In this document: positions 1 to 5,077 of the stretch, piece after piece
Layout of the letters: each line of letters begins with the position of its first letter
How positions within the stretch are numbered: the first letter of the stretch is position 1
Assembly: GCA_029881555.1 (NCBI GenBank)
Contig: JAOUMI010000052.1
Coordinates: 1-5,327, forward strand
Direction of reading: 5' to 3'
Length of the DNA: 5,327 nucleotides
Source: Candidatus Bathyarchaeota archaeon
GTDB lineage: Archaea > Thermoproteota > Bathyarchaeia > Bathyarchaeales > Bathyarchaeaceae
Position numbers and translations under genes: made by a program
Notes under the pieces: generated by a model
Seen by the model: the letters and a program-made list of their open reading frames with translations, nothing else
Databases searched by the model: none
Told to the model about the DNA's origin: nothing

Positions 1-801
1 TAACTCGTTTGCGCACTGAACCATATCGATTTCACCTTTGCTCTTCTTGGCGTAATCCAGCAGGGCGCTCTCAAGCGATGAGGACTGTTTGATGGTGAGG
101 GAAACTCTTTGCAATTCCACATCCTTGTAAGAGAAGGACTCTTGATTTTTCTGCTTTGGCTTATGAATCTCCTGGCAACTGGCGGTGAGCGCAACCATCT
201 GCCTCACCTCTTCCCTAGTTTCAACTTTCTCTGCGGCGGTGATGGGAGTAGGCGGCTCAGGCAGCCTCTCCGTTAGCCTCCTTTCCAAGACCGTGGAGAC
301 TTCCTTGAGTATTTCTTCACTGGCTGGAGTTTTCGCTTCGAATGGCGTGACTTGTTGCGGTGGACTGATGCTACTGATGGCCAGTGTCTCACTGATGCTG
401 TCGTTCACCTTTTCCAGTTCCCATGCCATTTCGGGCATAACCCCGACAAGACGCTCTGTCACGCTTCTGAGAGTTCGAAGTGCAGGAACTAGATCAACCA
501 TGATGTCGCTTAGCTCCCTGATGGTCTCAAGTCTCAGGATGACGCGCTCTAAAGCAAGTTGGGTCTGCAAAAGCATGTTGAGCAGTTTTCTAACTTCAGC
601 TAGCTCATTAGCGCAGATTATTGCTCGCTCTCTGTTTTTCCCCTTAACCGCCATGACGCATTTCTCGAAAAGGACCCTGTCCCTCCCGCGCAATCGGATA
701 GTGACCTGTTCCAGCTTTACGTACTGGAACTTCAGTTTGCCTATCGTTTTGAAGATTACTTCTTTAAGCGGTGGAGGGGACTTGAAAAAATTTCTAACCA
801 C
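1..801 (-). CDS. cdvB: CdvB, ESCRT-III cell-division protein with C-terminal winged helix (3' end cut by window edge)
   Basis: My translation of the minus strand gives 267 codons with no stop, so the gene leaves the window at position 1. Residues about 10-140 form the helical ESCRT-III (Snf7-like) core, with the family signature around 64-115 (CANELAEVRK, then LALERVILRLETIRELSDIM and LRSV). A proline-rich RLPEPPTPI stretch at 179-187 resembles the MIM2 motif that binds the MIT domain of the Vps4-like ATPase CdvC. From about 240 (LESALLDYAKKSKGEIDMVQ) the winged helix begins; in Sulfolobus this domain is completed by a strand from the CdvA tail. I infer a full length near 290-300 residues. 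The GTG start at 801 is the first possible one after an in-frame stop inside the end of cdvA, and GGCGGTGG lies just upstream of it. The gene follows cdvA by 22 nt, so the two are probably cotranscribed. The open plus-strand frame over this gene is a shadow. Identity is based on family knowledge, not a database search. Confidence 0.9.
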   Translation of the reverse strand, partial: MVRNFFKSPPPLKEVIFKTIGKLKFQYVKLEQVTIRLRGRDRVLFEKCVMAVKGKNRERAIICANELAEVRKLLNMLLQTQLALERVILRLETIRELSDIMVDLVPALRTLRSVTERLVGVMPEMAWELEKVNDSISETLAISSISPPQQVTPFEAKTPASEEILKEVSTVLERRLTERLPEPPTPITAAEKVETREEVRQMVALTASCQEIHKPKQKNQESFSYKDVELQRVSLTIKQSSSLESALLDYAKKSKGEIDMVQCANEL

Positions 802-823
802 GATCCACCGCCTGCCCTGAGGT

Positions 824-1576
824 CTAAGGATTCTGCTTGTATGCGCCTTTCACGTAAACTATAACCGGGGGCTCTGGAAGTGAGGAAGGTTCTGGAGGGG
901 TTGAAGTCGAGGAAGTAGCCTCAGTAGGAACAACCTCTTTTCCTTCCTCTGTTTGTGTTTTAGTTGCGGTTTTCTCTCCGAGAATTATGTTAGACAAGTG
1001 TTTTCTCATCACTTCAAGGTCGTTCTTTTCAGCGTTTGTTTGTTTCAGACCTCCTTGTATCATCATCATAGCCATTCGATATGATTCGTCGTTGATTTTG
1101 CCAATTTCACGCTCGATCTCCAAGTGTATCAGAGCTGAGTTGAGTTCCTTGATCTGTTGGGCACATTTGACGATTCGCTCTTCTACGTCTTTTAGGATAC
1201 TCTCAGCGTCTGTTTTTAATTGTTTTAAGGCGCCTTCAAAGTTTTCGTGGAGGTCGTCAAACATTTCTGGGGGAATTTTCTTCTTCTCTATGAGCTCATT
1301 CAATGCCTGATTTTTCCGCCAGATCAAGGGTATCTCGTTGCAGAGAGCTCTCGCTCTCAACTTGATCAGCGGCAAAAACACAACATCGTCGCCGGATATT
1401 CTAAATTGATCACCTGAATACCGAGAAAACCCTCCATTCTCCTGTTGAACGAAAACTCCGTTGATACGATCGTTCGGGTTAATCACAAAGGATGCGATTC
1501 GACCGATCTGTCGTCCATACTCATCTCTAACTGATTTGCCAATAAATAGAGAGAGATTGGAAGATGACTTAACCAT
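824..1576 (-). CDS. cdvA: CdvA, membrane-associated cell-division scaffold protein
   Basis: CdvA is the TACK-archaeal protein that marks the division site at the membrane and recruits CdvB. The 250-residue product has the expected three parts. Residues 8-78 are a PRC-barrel-like beta domain (LFIGKSVRDEYGRQIGRIAS, then INGVFVQQ). Residues about 82-200 are charged helices likely to form coiled coil. Residues 201-236 are a Thr/Ser/Pro/Glu-rich linker. The last residues (PPVIVYVKGAYKQNP) look like the short beta-strand peptide that docks on the CdvB winged helix. I chose the ATG at 1576 rather than a start 39 nt upstream because GAGGTGAT lies three bases before it, an excellent archaeal ribosome site, and because the PRC domain then starts at the usual distance from the N-terminus. 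The gene sits between two ESCRT-III genes, 46 nt after one and 22 nt before the other, which supports a dedicated division operon. Confidence 0.92.
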   Translation of the reverse strand: MVKSSSNLSLFIGKSVRDEYGRQIGRIASFVINPNDRINGVFVQQENGGFSRYSGDQFRISGDDVVFLPLIKLRARALCNEIPLIWRKNQALNELIEKKKIPPEMFDDLHENFEGALKQLKTDAESILKDVEERIVKCAQQIKELNSALIHLEIEREIGKINDESYRMAMMMIQGGLKQTNAEKNDLEVMRKHLSNIILGEKTATKTQTEEGKEVVPTEATSSTSTPPEPSSLPEPPVIVYVKGAYKQNP

Positions 1577-1579
1577 AGT

Positions 1580-1587
1580 ATCACCTC
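1580..1587 (-). promoter_or_regulatory. Strong Shine-Dalgarno site of cdvA
   Basis: On the minus strand the bases read GAGGTGAT, a near-perfect match to the archaeal anti-Shine-Dalgarno sequence, followed by ACT and the ATG. It decides the cdvA start at 1576 over the longer frame beginning at 1615. Confidence 0.8.
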
Positions 1588-1622
1588 GCGTTAGTGAGTG
1601 TCTGCTGTTTTGCATGGATGCT

Positions 1623-2276
1623 TCAGGTTTCGCTCAGAGTCTTCTCGCCAATTGCTGGCATGCCAGCGGGCAGCTCTGGGAATTTCTCTTTGATCTTCTG
1701 CTCTGCAACTGTGGCTGCTTCAGTTAGAATTTTCTGGGCGTCTTCGTTCGCTGATTCAAAGTTTATGCTTAGTCCGGTGCTCTGGCCCGCGTCTATGATT
1801 ATCCCGCTGAGCAGGTTTCCGATTTGTCCAAGCTCTCTTTCAGCCTCAGGAAAGATAGCTGACATCCCACTTCTGACGCTTCGCAGCACTCCTACTGCTG
1901 GAGCGAGTGTGGTGACGACGTCGCCGAGCTCTGAAACTGTGCTCAGTCTGAGGGCGATCTGTTCTAAGGCGAGCCTAGCGTGCATGATCATTTTTCCCAT
2001 CTTGCGTATTTCAGCCAGTTCGTTGGCGAAAACGTTGGCGCGGGGCATGTCGTGTCTTGAGTATGCGTCAACGATTCGTTTGAAGATGGATTTGTCGCGT
2101 TCTGAGAAGCGGTCGGTTGCCTTGTCTAGTCGTTGAATTTGCATTTCAATGCGTCTGACGGCGAAGTCTAGGCGTGGTTTCAATGCACCTGGAGGTCGGA
2201 CGGCTTCCTGGATTCTTTTGGTGATAGGTTGTTCTACGTAGTCTTTTTCCCATTTTCTAGCGAATTTCGCGGACAA
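1623..2276 (-). CDS. ESCRT-III family protein, CdvB paralogue without winged helix (CdvB1/B2-like)
   Basis: The 217-residue product is an ESCRT-III subunit of the kind that forms the constricting polymer with CdvB in archaeal division. The N-terminus is basic (SAKFARKWEKDYVEQPITKR), as in the membrane-facing end of many homologues. The core, about 32-160, carries the family signature FANELAEIRK and LALEQIALRLSTVSELGDV, closely matching the same region of the downstream cdvB. The tail EKFPELPAGMPAI (198-209) resembles a MIM2 motif for binding the CdvC/Vps4 ATPase. No winged helix follows, so by analogy with Sulfolobus CdvB1-3 it should not bind CdvA directly. Two TTG starts are possible. I prefer 2276 because AGAGGA lies six bases upstream; 2294 would add six residues and has no ribosome site. 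It is the first gene of the likely operon, followed after 46 nt by cdvA. Which numbered paralogue it matches cannot be told here. Confidence 0.9.
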   Translation of the reverse strand: MSAKFARKWEKDYVEQPITKRIQEAVRPPGALKPRLDFAVRRIEMQIQRLDKATDRFSERDKSIFKRIVDAYSRHDMPRANVFANELAEIRKMGKMIMHARLALEQIALRLSTVSELGDVVTTLAPAVGVLRSVRSGMSAIFPEAERELGQIGNLLSGIIIDAGQSTGLSINFESANEDAQKILTEAATVAEQKIKEKFPELPAGMPAIGEKTLSET

Positions 2277-2282
2277 CTTGAT

Positions 2283-2288
2283 TCCTCT
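2283..2288 (-). promoter_or_regulatory. Shine-Dalgarno site deciding a TTG start
   Basis: AGAGGA on the minus strand stands six bases before the TTG at 2276. The alternative TTG at 2294 has no purine-rich site before it. The match is partial, so the choice is likely rather than certain. Confidence 0.5.
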
Positions 2289-2323
2289 AAACAAATGAAG
2301 GCGTTTTTTAACGTATTATTACA

Positions 2324-2333
2324 TTTTTAATAT
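2324..2333 (-). promoter_or_regulatory. Probable TATA element for the cdv operon
   Basis: ATATTAAAAA on the minus strand would place transcription start about 26 bp downstream, near 2303. That gives a leader of roughly 27 nt carrying the AGAGGA ribosome site before the TTG at 2276. The BRE is weak and a second A/T-rich stretch lies nearby (around 2311-2320), so the exact position is uncertain. Confidence 0.4.
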
Positions 2334-2501
2334 GCTTGAAACATTTGAGTATATACATGGCGCTATATCTCGGTTTTATTCGCGTTTTGAACTTTAAATT
2401 CCGCATGCAAAGAGAGGTTGACCGTGTTTGCCTTAATAGACAAAACTGTGTAAGTTAAACTCAAAAGGACGAAATTCAGAAGGTAGGGCAAGGTGACCGC
2501 G

Positions 2502-2717
2502 ATGAGTGAAAGAATTAAAATACTGGGGATATTTGCGATTTTGGGATTCGTAGCTGGAGTCATAGCCAACTTCACTTACCACAACGTGCTGCCAGTGTTC
2601 ATTGTGCTCTTTCCAGAAATGCTCAGTGTTGAATGGGTTCTGTCAGGGTTCGTCGGCGCTATTCTAGCGATCTTCGTAATGTTGGTTTGGACGTACTCCA
2701 GCAAGCCCTCTGAGTGA
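2502..2717 (+). CDS. Small membrane protein of unknown function, two predicted membrane helices
   Basis: The 71-residue product has a first hydrophobic segment at about 6-24 (IKILGIFAILGFVAGVIANF), a hydrophobic middle at 29-41 with two prolines, and a second clear membrane segment at about 46-65 (WVLSGFVGAILAIFVMLVWT). It ends in a short polar tail. I do not recognise the family. The ATG at 2502 is preferred over a GTG nine bases earlier because AGGTGA (2491-2496) sits five bases before it, and the GTG itself is part of that ribosome site. The gene is transcribed away from the cdv operon and converges with rpl30. A/T-rich stretches at 2392-2399 and 2432-2438 could be its TATA box, but neither is decisive. 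Adjacency to a division operon makes a membrane role in division conceivable, but that is only a guess from position. Confidence 0.7.
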   Translation: MSERIKILGIFAILGFVAGVIANFTYHNVLPVFIVLFPEMLSVEWVLSGFVGAILAIFVMLVWTYSSKPSE

Positions 2718-2756
2718 CAGATTTTCCTTCTTTGATCTCGGTTTTCCTCGTCTTTC
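2718..2756 (+). terminator. Pyrimidine-rich terminator-like stretch after the small membrane protein gene
   Basis: Immediately after the stop codon come ATTTTCC, TTCTTTG and GGTTTTCC, repeated T-runs of three to four bases. Archaeal transcription often ends at such runs. No hairpin is evident. The remaining bases up to 2897, between convergent genes, hold no open reading frame or RNA gene that I can support. Confidence 0.3.
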
Positions 2757-2897
2757 ATAGTGCTAAGTTTGTTGACTGAGCTGTCTTAGGACTAGACGCA
2801 TGCTGGGAAAGACTGTCAGCGAGGAATCTCTTCAGCGATCAACTTGTCTACGGAAAGGACGGGTTAAAATCATAAAGATTTCTTGGGAGATCTCTTA

Positions 2898-3377
2898 TTA
2901 TGTCATTCGTTTTATGAGATCGTTGATGGCCTCTCCCCTGTATCCGGTGACGCCACCGGCTGTGTAGCTTTTTTTTATTTTTCCTTTGAAGCCCTTTTTT
3001 GGCGGGTGAAGGCGAAACACGGGCTTTATGTTGGGAAGACTGTTGTATTCGACTTCTGTTTTGTTTATGGCTTCAGCCAAGTCGTCTAGGGATTTGTAGC
3101 CCGCTTCTTGAATATATTTGTCGGTTAGTTTTTTGTTGCCGGCAATTCTGCCTCTTTCTTTAAGGAGGAGTGCTACGCTTTCTTTGGAAACTTCGCCCCA
3201 AGTTGCGTAATCTTTCGCTTTGTGTAGCATTCCGAGGTAGGAGGGGCGGTTGTCGATTAGAGTGGCGTGGCAGTTGCGGGTTAGGTGAAGCATTCGGAGT
3301 GTTTCCTTTGTTTCCCGAAAGATGTCGCTGACTCCGCGAACTCGGATGACGGCTAAGCATTTTCGTTTTTTCTCCAT
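2898..3377 (-). CDS. rpl30: Large-subunit ribosomal protein uL30 (archaeal L30, eukaryotic L7 type)
   Basis: A structural protein of the 50S subunit. The 159-residue length is usual for the archaeal and eukaryotic long form; bacterial L30 is only about 60. The N-terminal L30 fold reads CLAVIRVRGVSDI at 7-19, then TLRMLHLTRNCHATLIDNRP at 26-45. The archaeal-specific C-terminal part follows (HKAKDYATWGEV, KERGRIAGNKKLTDKY) and the basic end FRLHPPKKGFKG, GGVTGYRGEAINDLI. The ATG at 3377 lies one base after the rps5 stop, with GGGTGA six bases upstream inside rps5, so translation is closely coupled. It is the last gene of the mini-operon. In most archaea rpl15 and secY follow next, but here the strand is empty and an opposing gene appears. 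Confidence 0.96.
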   Translation of the reverse strand: MEKKRKCLAVIRVRGVSDIFRETKETLRMLHLTRNCHATLIDNRPSYLGMLHKAKDYATWGEVSKESVALLLKERGRIAGNKKLTDKYIQEAGYKSLDDLAEAINKTEVEYNSLPNIKPVFRLHPPKKGFKGKIKKSYTAGGVTGYRGEAINDLIKRMT

Positions 3378-3378
3378 T

Positions 3379-4002
3379 CTATTTCACCCATTCTTCCGGC
3401 GTTATGAGGCTGTACGTTTTTCTGAGGGCGTCGAAGACGGCGTAGGCGAAGGAGGGGACAGTTCTTGTAGAACCGTAGCTTCTTGTCCAGCAGTCTTTGA
3501 CTCCGGCGAGTCCTAGGATGACTTTGGCTACTTCGCTTGCGACTATGCCTAGGCCTCGGGGGCCTGGGATGAGTGTGATTTCTACTGCGCCGCATTTGCC
3601 TCGGGCTTCGAAGGGGAGGGAGTGTGGTTTTCCGCAGGCGCATTGCCAGCTTCCGCAGCCTCTACGGACGAGTGTTATGTTGAGGCGTGCGTTCATGGCG
3701 GCTTTTTGGATGGCTGTGCGTACTTGTGGTGCTTTTTCTGAGCCTAGGCCTACGTATCCGTCGCGGTTTCCGACGGCTACGATGGCTTTGAATCGGGATT
3801 TTTCGCCTGCGTCTGTTTGTTTTTGTACTAGGTTTATGTTGATGACTTCTTCTTGGATGTCTGGGATGAGGATGTCTACTATTTGGGGTTCGCGTATTTT
3901 TAGTCCTTCTGTGAAGACTTCTTCGATAGATGAGATTTTGCCTTCTTGGATCATTTTGCCTAGTTTTGTGCGGGGTTTCCATTCTTCTTCTGGGGGTGTC
4001 AT
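3379..4002 (-). CDS. rps5: Small-subunit ribosomal protein uS5
   Basis: A 30S subunit protein near the mRNA entry channel, important for decoding accuracy. The 207-residue product shows the N-terminal extension typical of archaea, then the double-stranded RNA-binding-like domain (RFKAIVAVGNRDGYVGLG, 70-87) and the conserved core VRRGCGSWQCACGKPHSLPF (112-131). The second half has VEITLIPGPRGLGIVASEVA (140-159) and VKDCWTRSYGSTRT. Cysteines 116, 121, 123 and 137 are seen in many archaeal S5 proteins. The ATG overlaps the rpl18 stop as ATGA, and GAAGGAG lies eight bases upstream within the rpl18 end, a sign of translational coupling. Parts of the coding strand share the A+C-rich composition of rpl18. 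Many open frames on the opposite strand are shadows of this bias. Confidence 0.97.
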   Translation of the reverse strand: MTPPEEEWKPRTKLGKMIQEGKISSIEEVFTEGLKIREPQIVDILIPDIQEEVININLVQKQTDAGEKSRFKAIVAVGNRDGYVGLGSEKAPQVRTAIQKAAMNARLNITLVRRGCGSWQCACGKPHSLPFEARGKCGAVEITLIPGPRGLGIVASEVAKVILGLAGVKDCWTRSYGSTRTVPSFAYAVFDALRKTYSLITPEEWVK

Positions 4003-4604
4003 GGTTTTTTCTCCTTCTCAAATGATGAGATTATTTTTTCTTTTGTTTGGGTGAAGTGTTGGGGGAGCTGTTCTGGCTGTAGGCCTTTTGAGATGTACTC
4101 TGCGAATCTTTTTTGGTAGGCTTCTGGGTCTGTTGATAGTTGTTTTGCGTAGTCGGCGATGTGTTGTCCTTGGATTCTTTTTTCGTCTGGTAAGACGGTT
4201 TCACTGTGTGGGACTGTGATGCCTGCGTCGAGGATGCCTTTTAGGGTGGCGAAGATTCGTGCGCCTTTTGTGGGTGTTTGTAGGCCTATGTCTAGGATTG
4301 CTTTTTTGATTTTGTGGGTTTTTGCTTTGTGTCCGCATAGGAGTCCGGTTAGGTAGGCGGCTGGGGTGTTTCCGGTTGGTGCTTTCCATCCGTAGGTTTT
4401 TGTTAGTTGGTTTGTGTGGGCTTGGGTGATGGTTTGGTCTCCGATTGTTTTGGGTTTGATTATTTGGGTTGTTGTGTGTTTTTGGGTGGTTCTTATTGTT
4501 AGTCTGGGCATTCTAGACTGGACTAGGGCTTTTCTTTTTTTGTAGTTGGTTTTTCCTTGTTTTCGTCTGCGGAATGGTACGCGGTATCTGGGGCCTCTAG
4601 CCAT
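3999..4604 (-). CDS. rpl18: Large-subunit ribosomal protein uL18 (5S rRNA-binding)
   Basis: It binds 5S rRNA and helps dock it in the central protuberance of the 50S subunit. The 201-residue length fits archaeal L18. Conserved parts include the start MARGPRYRVPFRRRKQGKTN, YKKRKALVQS and RMPRLTIRTT, the middle YLTGLLCGHKA and KKAILDIGLQTPTKGARIFA, and the segment LKGILDAGITVPHSETVLPD with GQHIADYA. The ATG at 4604 is preceded by GAAGG at about 11 bases, and a good promoter lies 57 bp upstream. It is the first gene of the rpl18-rps5-rpl30 unit, with no rpl19e or rpl32e before it. The coding strand is extremely A+C-rich, reaching 89 of 100 bases over 4401-4500, and the protein is correspondingly rich in Thr, Lys and Gln. 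Confidence 0.96.
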   Translation of the reverse strand: MARGPRYRVPFRRRKQGKTNYKKRKALVQSRMPRLTIRTTQKHTTTQIIKPKTIGDQTITQAHTNQLTKTYGWKAPTGNTPAAYLTGLLCGHKAKTHKIKKAILDIGLQTPTKGARIFATLKGILDAGITVPHSETVLPDEKRIQGQHIADYAKQLSTDPEAYQKRFAEYISKGLQPEQLPQHFTQTKEKIISSFEKEKKP

Positions 4605-4660
4605 TATTCTGGTTTCCTTCTTTCTATTGGGTGTTTTTATGTGTGTGAGGGTGGTTGGGC

Positions 4661-4677
4661 TTATAAAGTTTCTTTCG
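4661..4677 (-). promoter_or_regulatory. Archaeal promoter (BRE plus TATA) of the rpl18 operon
   Basis: The minus strand reads GAAAGAAA (purine-rich BRE, 4669-4676) directly followed by CTTTATAA (TATA element, 4661-4668). Transcription would start about 26 bp downstream near 4638, giving a leader of about 34 nt with the GAAGG ribosome site before the ATG at 4604. It is the clearest promoter in the window. Confidence 0.7.
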
Positions 4678-4703
4678 GTCGGTCGTAGAGCCCTCTATGC
4701 CCC

Positions 4704-4713
4704 CTATATATAG
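4704..4713. promoter_or_regulatory. Palindromic TATA-like element
   Basis: CTATATATAG is a perfect palindrome, so it could serve as a TATA element on either strand. On the plus strand it could drive transcription into the structured segment further right. It lies about 35 bp upstream of the rpl18 promoter, where it could also be a regulator site. No BRE decides between these. Confidence 0.3.
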
Positions 4714-4745
4714 ATCATGTATAGCTACCTTTTTGGCGTAGGCAG

Positions 4746-4759
4746 TTTTTCCGGAAAAA
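4746..4759. repeat. Perfect 14-bp palindrome TTTTTCCGGAAAAA
   Basis: A perfect dyad with arms of seven bases, extended outward by CAG and CTG with a two-base offset. With no spacer it makes a poor RNA hairpin (T5 stem, CCGG loop), so a binding site for a dimeric DNA-binding protein is the more natural reading. It lies about 80 bp upstream of the rpl18 TATA element. Confidence 0.55.
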
Positions 4760-4764
4760 TACTG

Positions 4765-4814
4765 TTTTCAACATTCTTCTGTTATTAAGATTCAAATATG
4801 ATGCATGTTGAAAA
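4765..4814. repeat. Inverted pair of the decamer ATGTTGAAAA
   Basis: TTTTCAACAT at 4765-4774 and its exact inverse complement ATGTTGAAAA at 4805-4814 are separated by 30 bp. A third copy of the same decamer lies at 5066-5075 on the plus strand. The arms could pair as a long-looped hairpin or act as paired protein sites. Confidence 0.55.
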
Positions 4815-4836
4815 TAACGTTTTTCACAAAATCATT

Positions 4837-4848
4837 TTGCAATTGCAA
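4837..4848. repeat. Perfect 12-bp palindrome TTGCAATTGCAA
   Basis: An exact dyad with six-base arms and no spacer, of the form expected for a dimeric repressor or activator site. It lies 28 bp left of the first 14-bp direct repeat. A small hairpin, GTCGC-ACG-GCGAC (4858-4870), follows right after it. Confidence 0.5.
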
Positions 4849-4875
4849 GCAGTTCTTGTCGCACGGCGACGCAGA

Positions 4876-4889
4876 TATTTGGATCATAT
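4876..4889 (+). repeat. 14-bp direct repeat, left copy
   Basis: TATTTGGATCATAT is repeated exactly at 5042-5055; flanking bases differ on both sides, so the match is exactly 14. The pair brackets the structured 152-bp segment 4890-5041. It may be a target-site duplication, a recombination site or a regulator site. Confidence 0.7.
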
Positions 4890-5041
4890 GCCCCCCCGTG
4901 TCTATCTGAGTTCTGAAAGCAGCCGGAGTTGTTGTTGGTAAGCGAGGAATTCAGAAAACAACGACAACTGTGCCTCTCAGCAGGAGCGGGTTTTCCACCA
5001 CGGTGGAAAGCGTGGGATTCGATCCCAACGGACACGGTCTC
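4890..5041 (+). ncRNA. Candidate structured RNA or small non-autonomous element
   Basis: Several helices nest without conflict on the plus strand. P1 is 4896-4902 with 5031-5037 (CCGTGTC/GACACGG, 7 bp). P2 is 4906-4910 with 4976-4980 (CTGAG/CTCAG). P3 is 4927-4937 with 4959-4969 (11 bp with one G-T). P4 is 4992-4998 with 5003-5009 (TTTCCAC/GTGGAAA, loop CACG). P5 is 5011-5017 with 5023-5030 (TGGGA/TCCCA core, loop TTCGA, one bulge). P2, P4 and P5 would radiate from a junction closed by P1. A seven-base pairing, TTCTGAA 4911-4917 with TTCAGAA 4950-4956, crosses P3 and could be a pseudoknot or a switch. The form recalls a cloverleaf, but D- and T-loop bases and spacings do not fit a tRNA, and no SRP, RNase P or 5S motifs are visible. 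Because both ends carry 14-bp repeats and P1 doubles as a subterminal inverted repeat, a MITE-like insertion is an equal alternative. Orientation is inferred from the terminator at 5078-5099. Confidence 0.4.
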
Positions 5042-5055
5042 TATTTGGATCATAT
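5042..5055 (+). repeat. 14-bp direct repeat, right copy
   Basis: This is the second exact copy of TATTTGGATCATAT, 166 bp after the first in the same orientation. Confidence 0.7.
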
Positions 5056-5065
5056 AGGGCGAGGT

Positions 5066-5075
5066 ATGTTGAAAA
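5066..5075 (+). repeat. Third copy of decamer ATGTTGAAAA
   Basis: Identical to 4805-4814 and to the complement of 4765-4774. It lies just outside the right 14-bp repeat and just before a G-rich hairpin with a T-run. Confidence 0.5.
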
Positions 5076-5077
5076 GG

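Noticed and set aside
185..820. 211-codon plus-strand open frame
   Set aside because: It is antisense to cdvB, whose minus-strand product has a clear ESCRT-III core. The plus-strand product is a low-complexity Ser/Leu/Thr-rich shadow with no recognisable domain.
987..2136. Plus-strand open frames of 107, 88 and 180 codons
   Set aside because: They lie antisense to cdvA and the ESCRT-III paralogue and show no ribosome sites or domains.
2363..2758. Minus-strand open frames of 70 and 60 codons over the small membrane protein gene
   Set aside because: They have no ribosome site, and their composition looks random, while the plus-strand frame has a ribosome site and two membrane helices.
3497..4054. 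185-codon plus-strand open frame over rps5
   Set aside because: It is a shadow caused by the strong strand bias of the ribosomal genes. The minus strand encodes unmistakable uS5.
4791..4815. Box C/D guide RNA suggested by TATGATGC
   Set aside because: The C-box match is imperfect, and no D box at a fitting distance was found.
4896..5037. Cloverleaf-like folding as a tRNA, possibly with intron
   Set aside because: The 7-bp closing stem and the hairpin with TTCGA loop next to it resemble an acceptor and T arm. However the T-loop length and stem do not fit, no D-arm bases are present, and no anticodon arm with a seven-base loop is found on either strand.
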